Source: Superficieibacter sp. HKU1 (lineage in GTDB: Bacteria; Pseudomonadota; Gammaproteobacteria; Enterobacterales; Enterobacteriaceae). From it: a stretch of DNA of 64,000 nt. Location of the stretch: the NCBI RefSeq assembly GCF_029319185.1, contig NZ_CP119754.1:1922001-1986000 (forward strand), in the 5' to 3' direction. Positions 23,681 through 31,232 of the stretch are shown here, in pieces. The notes beneath the pieces were generated by a model. That model saw only the letters and a program-made list of their open reading frames with translations, made no database searches and was not told the origin of the DNA. The first letter of the stretch is position 1, and each line of letters starts with the position of its first letter. The position numbers were made by a program, and so were the translations under genes.

Positions 23681-24418
23681 ATGTATCCTGTCGATCTGCA
23701 TATGCACACTGTCGCCAGCACTCATGCGTACAGCACGCTTAGCGACTACATTGCGCAAGCAAAGAGTAAGGGAATTAAGCTCTTTGCGATCACCGATCAC
23801 GGCCCGGACATGGTCGATGCACCGCATCACTGGCACTTTATTAATATGCGCATCTGGCCGCGAGTTGTGGATGGCGTCGGCATTTTACGCGGCATTGAAG
23901 CCAATATTAAAACCACCCCCGGCGAGATTGACTGTACTGGTCCAATGCTGACCTCGCTCGATCTGATTATCGCCGGTTTTCATGAGCCGGTATTTCCGCC
24001 GCAGGATGAAGCTACCCATACCGAAGCGATGATCGCGACCATGGCCAGCGGGTCGGTGCATATCATTAGCCATCCCGGAAACCCGAAATACCCTGTCGAT
24101 ATCCCGGCTATTGCTGCTGCGGCTGCGAAATATCATGTGGCGCTGGAGATCAATAACTCGTCATTTGTGCATTCTCGTAAAGGCAGTGACGCGAACTGTC
24201 GGGCGGTAGCGGCTGCGGTTCGCGATGCGGGCGGCTGGGTCGCTCTGGGTTCGGATTCGCATACCGCGTTTACGCTGGGCGATTTTAGCGAATGCCGTAA
24301 AATCCTCGATGAGGTTCACTTCCCTGAAGATCGTATCCTCAACGTTTCGCCCCGGCGTTTACTTGATTTTCTGGAGTCGCGCGGCATGGCTCCCATCCCT
24401 GAATTTGCCGACTTTTAA
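23681..24418 (+). CDS. ycdX: PHP-domain zinc phosphatase YcdX
   Basis: A 245-residue PHP-domain protein. Metal-binding histidines are visible in VDLHMHTVAS at the N-terminus, FAITDHGPDM, HHWHFINM, ISHPGNPKY and GSDSHTAF, enough for the trinuclear zinc site of the family. E. coli YcdX has phosphatase activity and is linked to swarming. The ATG at 23681 follows GAGGAGAG. ycdY, 21 bp downstream, encodes its proposed chaperone, so the two form one operon. Confidence 0.95.
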   Translation: MYPVDLHMHTVASTHAYSTLSDYIAQAKSKGIKLFAITDHGPDMVDAPHHWHFINMRIWPRVVDGVGILRGIEANIKTTPGEIDCTGPMLTSLDLIIAGFHEPVFPPQDEATHTEAMIATMASGSVHIISHPGNPKYPVDIPAIAAAAAKYHVALEINNSSFVHSRKGSDANCRAVAAAVRDAGGWVALGSDSHTAFTLGDFSECRKILDEVHFPEDRILNVSPRRLLDFLESRGMAPIPEFADF

Positions 24419-24439
24419 TCATCATACTGGAATTAATGC

Positions 24440-24994
24440 ATGAACGAGTTTTCAATCCTGTGCCGCGTCCTCGGTTCGCTCTATTATCGTCAGCCGCAGG
24501 ATCCGCTGCTGGTGCCGCTGTTCACCCTGATTAAAGAAGGCAAACTGGCCGCCAGCTGGCCGCTGGAACAGGATGAACTGCTGGCCCGCCTGCAAAAAAG
24601 CGTCGATATGGACGCGCTGACCGCCGACTACAACGCCCTGTTTGTCGGTGACGACTGCCGCGTTGCGCCGTTCCGCAGCGCGTGGGTGGAAGGGGCGACG
24701 GAAGGCGACGTGCGCGCGTTCCTCAGCGCTCGCGGTATGCCGCTGGGGGAAAGCCCGGCAGATCATTTCGGTACGCTGCTGCTGGCGGCTTCCTGGCTGG
24801 AAGATCAATCTGCTGAAGACGAGAGTGAAGCCCAGGATACCCTGTTTGGCGAATTCTTACTGCCGTGGTGCGATACTTTCCTGGGCAAGGTCGAAGCGCA
24901 TGCGCAAACGCCATTCTGGCGCACGCTGGCGCAACTGACGCGCGAGGCGATCGCGGCCATGTGGGAAGAGTTGCAGGAAGAAGATGCTGAGTAA
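24440..24994 (+). CDS. ycdY: TorD/DmsD-family chaperone YcdY
   Basis: A 184-residue helical protein of the TorD/NarJ redox-enzyme maturation chaperone family. The typical block YNALFVGDDCRVAPFRSAW is at residues 61-80. Unlike relatives that serve molybdoenzymes, YcdY in E. coli enhances YcdX activity, probably by helping zinc loading. The C-terminus is acidic. A perfect CRP box begins two bases after its stop codon. Confidence 0.94.
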   Translation: MNEFSILCRVLGSLYYRQPQDPLLVPLFTLIKEGKLAASWPLEQDELLARLQKSVDMDALTADYNALFVGDDCRVAPFRSAWVEGATEGDVRAFLSARGMPLGESPADHFGTLLLAASWLEDQSAEDESEAQDTLFGEFLLPWCDTFLGKVEAHAQTPFWRTLAQLTREAIAAMWEELQEEDAE

Positions 24995-24995
24995 G

Positions 24996-25011
24996 TGTGA
25001 TTTAAATCACA
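24996..25011. promoter_or_regulatory. Perfect CRP box upstream of ycdZ
   Basis: TGTGATTTAAATCACA is a fully symmetric CRP site. Its centre at 25003.5 is about -92.5 relative to the start predicted for ycdZ, a recognised class I activation distance. Confidence 0.8.
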
Positions 25012-25080
25012 AATAAAATGTAATGAAGTGAGAAAAGTTGCATAAATTGTGCAGCAGATCTCTTTTGTTTGGTGCGCATC

Positions 25081-25096
25081 TGTTATGATGCGCGCC
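25081..25096 (+). promoter_or_regulatory. Extended -10 promoter of ycdZ, possibly leaderless
   Basis: TGTTATGAT is an extended -10 element (TG, one base, TATGAT). Initiation seven bases beyond it would be at 25096, one base before the ATG at 25097. No ribosome binding site is present. Confidence 0.5.
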
Positions 25097-25579
25097 ATGA
25101 GCACACTTCTCGCTATCGCAATCACCACAGGCATCCTCTCAGGGTTATGGGGCTGGGTAGCCGTCTCCTTAGGTTTGTTGAGCTGGGCCGGGTTTCTTGG
25201 CTGCACGGCGTACTTCGCTTGTCCGCAAGGTGGCCTGAAAGGGCTGGCTATTTCAGCCTGCACCCTGATAAGCGGCATAATCTGGGCGCTGGTGATTATT
25301 CACGGCAGCGCGCTGGCACCGCATCTGGAAAGTGTGGGCTATGTAATGACCGGTATGGTGGCGTTTTTGATGTGTATCCAGGCGAAGCAGCTTTTATTGT
25401 CCTTCGTACCCGGCACGTTTATGGGGGCCTGCGCAACCTTTGCCGGGCAGGGCGACTATAAGCTGGTGGTCCCTTCCGTCATGCTGGGTCTCGTTTTTGG
25501 CTATGCCATGAAAAACAGCGGCCTATGGCTGGCGTCCCGCGCGGCTAAAAAGCGCTTTCCGCTGAACGTACCTGAATAA
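25097..25579 (+). CDS. ycdZ: DUF1097 inner-membrane protein YcdZ
   Basis: A 160-residue membrane protein with about five hydrophobic segments and the family block GFLGCTAYFACPQGGLKGL. Function unknown. The frame is open further upstream, but MSTLLAIAITTGILSG at 25097 matches the usual N-terminus. The start region has no Shine-Dalgarno sequence and overlaps a likely promoter, so a leaderless transcript is possible. CRP control is suggested by the perfect site upstream. Confidence 0.92.
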   Translation: MSTLLAIAITTGILSGLWGWVAVSLGLLSWAGFLGCTAYFACPQGGLKGLAISACTLISGIIWALVIIHGSALAPHLESVGYVMTGMVAFLMCIQAKQLLLSFVPGTFMGACATFAGQGDYKLVVPSVMLGLVFGYAMKNSGLWLASRAAKKRFPLNVPE

Positions 25580-25858
25580 CAGCGCTAGGTTTACGATTAA
25601 AATAGTACTGTTTCTTTTGCAACAAATTCCTGACGATGTTGCCCGTCTCCCTCTCTATTCTTATTTATCACCAGTGCGCTATAAGTTTGCATTAATATAT
25701 TCATTTGCTGAATATAATTGTATTAAAAATTACCTGCTTGTGAAAATAAATAGTAATTTAGTTAATACGTATTTCTTTCATTGTTAATATAGAGTAATAA
25801 AGATAATTAAATGTTCAGCTGTATTTCCGGTTTCAGACGCGTTTTCTGACAGAGGGGA
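25580..25858 (+). other. Intergenic region at the site of the curli operons in E. coli
   Basis: Only about 280 bp of A+T-rich DNA separate ycdZ from ymdA. In E. coli, csgDEFG and csgBAC lie here. I found no csg fragments, insertion sequence or scar. Confidence 0.7.
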
Positions 25859-25864
25859 GTGACC

Positions 25865-26176
25865 ATGAAATTATCTTTTTACGTTCTTTTGGGCGTAATG
25901 GCCGCGGGGATATCGGCTGACGCAGTCGCTGGCGATCGTACCACGGGCGGGGTGATCCATTTTCAGGGACAGATTGTCGAACCTCCCTGTGAAGTCACCA
26001 ATACCTCTCGTGATATTGCGGTGACATGTCAGCGTGAAGGGAAAACCTGGACATTGCATCGCGCTTTAGGCAATGCGCCGCAGCAGGAAATTGTTCACGA
26101 CTTATTTGACGCCACATCGCTGGAATACCTTAATCCGCAACGAACGCTTGCGGTCTATACCCTTCAGTATCGTTAA
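25865..26176 (+). CDS. ymdA: YmdA, small exported protein
   Basis: A 103-residue protein with a signal peptide (cleavage probably after AVA in SADAVAGD). The mature part has two cysteines (PPCEVT and VTCQ) and begins GGVIHFQGQIVEPPCEV, a motif resembling the N-terminus of type 1 fimbrial subunits. It lacks the rest of a pilin fold. Function unknown. The ATG at 25865 follows GAGGGGAG; an in-frame GTG two codons earlier is less likely. In E. coli it follows the csg genes, which are absent here. Confidence 0.88.
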   Translation: MKLSFYVLLGVMAAGISADAVAGDRTTGGVIHFQGQIVEPPCEVTNTSRDIAVTCQREGKTWTLHRALGNAPQQEIVHDLFDATSLEYLNPQRTLAVYTLQYR

Positions 26177-26272
26177 CATAGCGGCGCGTTCCTGCCTTTT
26201 CACGGAACGCGCATTTCTCCTGGCACCGAAGTAAGATAAAGTAAATGCCAACGGTGCCAGCAGGAGAAAATT

Positions 26273-26815
26273 ATGCAATCACGCATTCACGTTGTTCGGG
26301 GAGACATCACGACCATGCAGGTGGATGTCATCGTTAATGCGGCCAACTCTTCTCTGATGGGCGGCGGCGGTGTGGATGGCGCCATCCATCGCGCGGCCGG
26401 GCCCGCGTTGCTGGACGCGTGCAAGGTGGTACGCCAGCAGCAGGGAGAGTGTGCGCCGGGCCATGCGGTGATCACCCTCGCCGGCAACCTTCCGGCAAAA
26501 GCGGTCATTCATACCGTGGGGCCAGTCTGGCGCGGGGGGGAGCACAATGAAGCCCGGTTGCTGGAAGATGCATACCGCAACAGTCTGCAGCTCGCCCGCG
26601 ATAACGATTTTCACTCCATCGCTTTCCCGGCAATCAGTACGGGTATTTACGGTTATCCGAAAGCCGCTGCCGCAGAAATCGCAATTAGTGCCGTTTCGGA
26701 TTACATTACCCGGCGTCCTCAGCCAGAGCAGATATACTTTGTCTGTTATGATGAGGAAAATGCAGGACTTTATGAGCGATTACTCACCCGGCAGGGAGAC
26801 GAGCCAGTCGCATAA
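26273..26815 (+). CDS. ymdB: Macrodomain O-acetyl-ADP-ribose deacetylase / RNase III modulator YmdB
   Basis: A 180-residue macrodomain protein. Ligand-binding segments are RGDIT, VNAANSSLMGGGGVDGAIHRAAG and the phosphate loop AISTGIYGYP. It hydrolyses O-acetyl-ADP-ribose and, in E. coli, binds and inhibits RNase III under stress. Its 3' end overlaps clsC by 44 bp, so the two are translationally linked. GGAG precedes the ATG. Confidence 0.95.
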   Translation: MQSRIHVVRGDITTMQVDVIVNAANSSLMGGGGVDGAIHRAAGPALLDACKVVRQQQGECAPGHAVITLAGNLPAKAVIHTVGPVWRGGEHNEARLLEDAYRNSLQLARDNDFHSIAFPAISTGIYGYPKAAAAEIAISAVSDYITRRPQPEQIYFVCYDEENAGLYERLLTRQGDEPVA

Positions 26816-28235
26816 TACGCGACTGGGGCGAGCAATCGCCCCGGCCCGTGCGGCGCATCCTGACCTTTGTGGCCTTTTACCCCTTGATGATAGCCTTGAT
26901 GCCTTTGCTGCACGTTACCGGCTGGCGCAGATGGCGGAACGCACTCTGGATGTGCAGTACTATATCTGGGAGGACGATATGTCCGGTCGCCTGCTATTTC
27001 GCGTGCTGGTTGAAGCGGCGGAGCGTGGCGTTAAGGTGCGGCTTTTACTGGATGACAACAATACGGTCGGGCTTGACGATACGCTGCGCCTTCTCGACGC
27101 CCACCACAATATTGAAGTACGTCTGTTTAACTCCTTTTCCTTTCGCACGCTGCGTATCCTCGGCTATCTGACGGACTTCGCACGCCTTAACCGCCGGATG
27201 CACAATAAAAGTTTCACCGTCGATGGCGAAGTCACCATTATTGGCGGCCGAAACGTAGGCGACGCCTATTTTGGCGCGGGCAAGGAGCCGTTATTTACCG
27301 ATCTGGACGTTATGGCGCTGGGCGAGGTGGTTCAGGATGTGGCGGAGGATTTCCAGCGTTACTGGGAATGCAAGTCGGTCTCGACGCTCCAGCAGGTGCT
27401 GGATATTTCGGAAGAGGATATTACCCGACGGGTAGAGATCCCCGATGAATGGCTCAATGACAAATATGCCCAACAGTACCTGCATAAACTCAAAACTACC
27501 TCCTTCGTTTCGCGTCTGGAGTCTGGCACACTGCCTCTGCTCTGGGCGCATACCCGCCTGCTGAGCGACGATCCGCGCAAAGGGCAGGGGAAGGCCCGCA
27601 AGCGCACGCTGCTGCCGCAGCGCCTGATGAACGTCATGGGCGCCCCGGAAACGCAAATTGATATTATCTCTTCATACTTTGTCCCGGGTCGCGCAGGAGT
27701 GGCGATGATCCTGCAAATGGTGCGACGCGGCGTTAAAGTGGCGATACTGACCAACTCGCTGGCGGCAAACGATGTGGCTGTGGTGCACGCGGGCTATGCT
27801 CGCTGGCGTAAAAAGCTGCTGCGTCATGGCGTGGAGCTTTTCGAATTAAAGCCCACTTCTAAACCCGCGCCGGGTCTGCACGATAGCGGGCTTACCGGGA
27901 ACTCGGGCTCCAGTTTGCACGCTAAAACCTTCAGCGTGGATAACAGCAAGGTCTTTATCGGCTCGTTTAACTTCGATCCGCGTTCGGCGATGCTGAATAC
28001 CGAAATGGGCTTTGTCATCGACAGCGAGCCGCTGGCGCAGAAGATCCACCATAATTTCCTGAAAAGCCAGCGACATGCCGCCTGGCAACTCAAGCTGGAT
28101 CGCTGGGGAAGAGTAAACTGGATTGAAGAACAGGATGGAAAAACTATCGTGCTAAAGAAGGAGCCGAATTCACGCTTCTGGAAACGTCTTCTGGTGCGTC
28201 TGGTCTACCGGTTACCGGTCGAATGGTTGTTATAA
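26772..28235 (+). CDS. clsC: Cardiolipin synthase C
   Basis: A 487-residue phospholipase-D-family enzyme making cardiolipin from phosphatidylglycerol and phosphatidylethanolamine. The two HKD motifs are visible: MHNKSFTVDG in the first half and LHAKTFSVDN in the second, with GSFNFDPRS after it. Function in E. coli depends on co-expression of YmdB, encoded by the overlapping upstream gene. The start used here (26772, MSDYSPGR) is an estimate; a second ATG lies at 26760. From it the N-terminus is about 14 residues longer than in E. coli. Confidence 0.93.
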   Translation: MSDYSPGRETSQSHNTRLGRAIAPARAAHPDLCGLLPLDDSLDAFAARYRLAQMAERTLDVQYYIWEDDMSGRLLFRVLVEAAERGVKVRLLLDDNNTVGLDDTLRLLDAHHNIEVRLFNSFSFRTLRILGYLTDFARLNRRMHNKSFTVDGEVTIIGGRNVGDAYFGAGKEPLFTDLDVMALGEVVQDVAEDFQRYWECKSVSTLQQVLDISEEDITRRVEIPDEWLNDKYAQQYLHKLKTTSFVSRLESGTLPLLWAHTRLLSDDPRKGQGKARKRTLLPQRLMNVMGAPETQIDIISSYFVPGRAGVAMILQMVRRGVKVAILTNSLAANDVAVVHAGYARWRKKLLRHGVELFELKPTSKPAPGLHDSGLTGNSGSSLHAKTFSVDNSKVFIGSFNFDPRSAMLNTEMGFVIDSEPLAQKIHHNFLKSQRHAAWQLKLDRWGRVNWIEEQDGKTIVLKKEPNSRFWKRLLVRLVYRLPVEWLL

Positions 28236-28237
28236 GT

Positions 28238-28265
28238 TGCCCCCTTAATGACAGGGGGCAGTTTA
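28238..28265. terminator. Bidirectional terminator between clsC and opgC
   Basis: TGCCCCCT and AGGGGGCA pair across a 7-nt loop between the convergent stops. Confidence 0.8.
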
Positions 28266-29426
28266 TTAACGGGCCGCCACCTGAGATTTATCCTGCTTCG
28301 TCTGCGGTTTGCCTGAGAACAGGAAACGCAGCAGCGGAATACGCAGGTGAATTTCGTAAAGCACCAGCGCGCAACCCACCACAAACACCAGTCCGGTAAA
28401 AAAGCCCAGCGTATTAGAGCTGATTTGCGGCGTAATATACGCGCCGAAAAACAGCGTTAACGGGTGGTGCACCAGATAAATAAACAGGGATGCGTTAACG
28501 AAATAGGTCACCCGCGCCGACTGGAAATTGAGCAGCCGGTGTCCGAAGGAAAAGACCACGTTTACCATCCACAGGCCAAATACCATCGTAATGACCGACT
28601 CGGTTTCATACATCCAGGCGTCACCGCTGCCGTAGCGCTGATTAAGTAAATAGGCGGCAAATCCTGCAATCGCACCGAGCATGCACCACGGCGAAGGCGT
28701 TATGAAAAGATCCTTCAGGCGGGGGTTAATAAAGGCCAGCGCGCCGAGCACAAAGAAAGGAATATAAAACAGGGTCTGCATGACCACGAAGTTAAACAGG
28801 CCGTCGCTAAGGATTGGTGAGTAAACTATCAGCAGCGTGCGGCGCAGGGTGGCGTAAGCGATACCGAGCAGCAAAAATACCAGCGTCAGTTTGCCGAGCG
28901 TCAGGCTGGCGAACAGGACGCCTTCCTGCTGCTCCTGGCGTCGACGAAGCACGCTAAACAGCCACAGACCCGCAGTGGTCATGATGGTCAGAACCAGTAA
29001 AAACCACAGGTGCGAAGTCAGTTCCCAGACCAGGGTATTGTACTTTTCATACAACGAGAGCGTGTGCCAGGTTTCGGTTTTACCTTTGACATATTGCAGC
29101 ATCATAAACTGCGGCAGCGTTAATAAAGGTATGGCGGTGAGCATTGGAATACCGACGCGCTCGACGCGGACTTTCCACCATTTCTTTAATGGATAGCGTA
29201 GAAATAGCATGTATGAAAAATAACCGGAAATAACAAAGAAAACCTGCATCCGGAAGGAATGAATAAAATCGTTAAACAGGGTAAGCCACCACGACGCCTC
29301 TGCACTATTAACGTGCCAGGTATGGCTGGAATAGATTAACGAGATATGAAAGGGGATCCCCAAAAGCATCAACCATGCGCGAATGGAATCGAGGAAATAT
29401 TCACGTTGTGCGGGTACTTTACTCAT
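28266..29426 (-). CDS. opgC: Osmoregulated periplasmic glucan succinyltransferase OpgC
   Basis: A 386-residue integral membrane acyltransferase of the acyltransferase-3 family with about ten hydrophobic segments. Signature residues include the N-terminal RAWLMLLGIPFHISLIY and the FFVISGYFSYML segment. It adds succinyl groups to periplasmic glucans, giving them negative charge. It is divergent from opgG with about 270 bp between the starts, which should hold the promoters for both sides. Confidence 0.95.
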   Translation of the reverse strand: MSKVPAQREYFLDSIRAWLMLLGIPFHISLIYSSHTWHVNSAEASWWLTLFNDFIHSFRMQVFFVISGYFSYMLFLRYPLKKWWKVRVERVGIPMLTAIPLLTLPQFMMLQYVKGKTETWHTLSLYEKYNTLVWELTSHLWFLLVLTIMTTAGLWLFSVLRRRQEQQEGVLFASLTLGKLTLVFLLLGIAYATLRRTLLIVYSPILSDGLFNFVVMQTLFYIPFFVLGALAFINPRLKDLFITPSPWCMLGAIAGFAAYLLNQRYGSGDAWMYETESVITMVFGLWMVNVVFSFGHRLLNFQSARVTYFVNASLFIYLVHHPLTLFFGAYITPQISSNTLGFFTGLVFVVGCALVLYEIHLRIPLLRFLFSGKPQTKQDKSQVAAR

Positions 29427-29696
29427 ATAATTGTTTGCATTCTCAGACTTTTCGTCTTATCACCAGACGCGATAATGTTAACATCCGCTGCAACCCTACA
29501 CTAAGTCCGAAAACCTGTCTCCAGGATAAGCACGTAAAGTGCAAAAGGTCGTTTGCGGTTGCTCAAACCCTAAGCCGCTGGCTGAACAAAATGGGGATTA
29601 TGTTGTCGGATTGCCAGAGTTTCCATTAAAATGGATCGGATCGATTTAAGCACACAAAGGGGGAAGTGCTTACTTATTATGAAAAATAAATCACAG

Positions 29697-31232
29697 ATGA
29701 TGAAAATGCGCTGGTTAGGCGTAGCCATAACGTTGTCCCTGTGCACCTCATCTGCATGGGCATTCTCCATTGATGATGTGGCAAAGCAGGCACAGTCACT
29801 GGCAGGTAAAGGCTATGAGGCTCCTAAAAGCAATCTGCCCTCCGTCTTCCGCGACATGAAATATGCGGATTATCAGCAGATTCAGTTCAACCACGACAAG
29901 GCTTACTGGGGCAAAATCAAGACTCCATTCAAGCTCGAATTTTATCATCAGGGGATGTACTTTGATACGCCGGTGGCCATCAACGAAGTGACCTCCAACG
30001 CCGTGCGTAAGATTAAATACAGCCCGGATTACTTCAATTTCGGCAATGTTCAGCACGATAAAGACACCGTAAAAGATCTGGGCTTTGCAGGTTTTAAAGT
30101 GCTTTACCCGGTTAACAGCAAAGACAAGAACGACGAAATCGTTAGCATGCTTGGGGCAAGCTACTTCCGCGTGCTGGGGCAGGGACAGGTTTACGGCCTT
30201 TCCGCGCGTGGTCTGGCCATTGATACCGCGCTGCCGTCAGGCGAGGAATTCCCGCGTTTTCGTGAGTTCTGGATCGAACGTCCAAAACCGACGGACAAGC
30301 GTCTGAATATCTATGCACTGCTGGATTCTCCGCGTGCCACCGGCGCGTACCGCTTCACCATTATGCCAGGCCGCGATACCGTCGTTGACGTACAGTCGAA
30401 AGTCTATCTGCGTGACAAAGTCGGCAAGCTCGGCGTCGCGCCGCTGACCAGCATGTTCCTCTTTGGGCCGAACCAGCCCTCTCCAACCACTAACTTCCGC
30501 CCTGAACTGCATGACTCCAACGGTCTGTCGATTCATGCCGGTAATGGCGAGTGGATCTGGCGTCCGCTTAATAATCCGAAACATCTGGGTGTAAGCAGCT
30601 ACGCAATGGAAAACCCTCAGGGCTTCGGATTGTTACAGCGTGGTCGCCAGTTTAGCCGCTATGAAGATCTCGACGACCGTTACGATCTGCGTCCAAGCGC
30701 CTGGATCACGCCGAAAGGTGAGTGGGGCAAAGGCAAGGTTGAGCTGGTCGAAATTCCGACCAACGATGAAACCAATGATAACATCGTGGCTTACTGGACG
30801 CCGGATCAGCTGCCTGCTGCCGGGAAAGAGATGAACTTCAGTTACACCATCACCTTCAGCCGTGATGAAGACAAGCTGCACGCGCCGGATAACGCGTACG
30901 TGACGCAGACTCGCCGCTCGGCAGGTGATGTTAAACAATCTAATCTGATCCGTCAGGCGGACGGAACGCTGGCCTTCGTGATTGACTTCGCCGGTCCGGA
31001 AATGAAAAAACTGCCTGCGGACACCCCGGTCACTGCGCAAACCAGCATCGGTGACAACGGTGAAATCGTTGAGAACAGCGTGCGCTATAATCCTGTCACC
31101 AAAGGATGGCGTCTGACGCTGCGCACCAAAATCAAAGATCCTAAGCAGACCACTGAGATGCGCGCCGCGCTGGTTAACGCTGACCAGACGCTGAGTGAAA
31201 CCTGGAGCTATCAGCTACCTGCCAATGAATAA
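29697..31232 (+). CDS. opgG: Glucan biosynthesis protein G
   Basis: A 511-residue periplasmic protein needed for branching and assembly of osmoregulated periplasmic glucans. The signal peptide ends at SSAWA-FSIDD. Conserved stretches such as KAYWGKIKTPFKLEFYHQGM and GLSARGLAIDTALPSGEEFP identify it. An upstream in-frame ATG at 29679 would lengthen the signal peptide by six residues. Its last codons overlap opgH by 8 bp (ATGAATAA), so translation of the two is coupled. Confidence 0.96.
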   Translation: MMKMRWLGVAITLSLCTSSAWAFSIDDVAKQAQSLAGKGYEAPKSNLPSVFRDMKYADYQQIQFNHDKAYWGKIKTPFKLEFYHQGMYFDTPVAINEVTSNAVRKIKYSPDYFNFGNVQHDKDTVKDLGFAGFKVLYPVNSKDKNDEIVSMLGASYFRVLGQGQVYGLSARGLAIDTALPSGEEFPRFREFWIERPKPTDKRLNIYALLDSPRATGAYRFTIMPGRDTVVDVQSKVYLRDKVGKLGVAPLTSMFLFGPNQPSPTTNFRPELHDSNGLSIHAGNGEWIWRPLNNPKHLGVSSYAMENPQGFGLLQRGRQFSRYEDLDDRYDLRPSAWITPKGEWGKGKVELVEIPTNDETNDNIVAYWTPDQLPAAGKEMNFSYTITFSRDEDKLHAPDNAYVTQTRRSAGDVKQSNLIRQADGTLAFVIDFAGPEMKKLPADTPVTAQTSIGDNGEIVENSVRYNPVTKGWRLTLRTKIKDPKQTTEMRAALVNADQTLSETWSYQLPANE

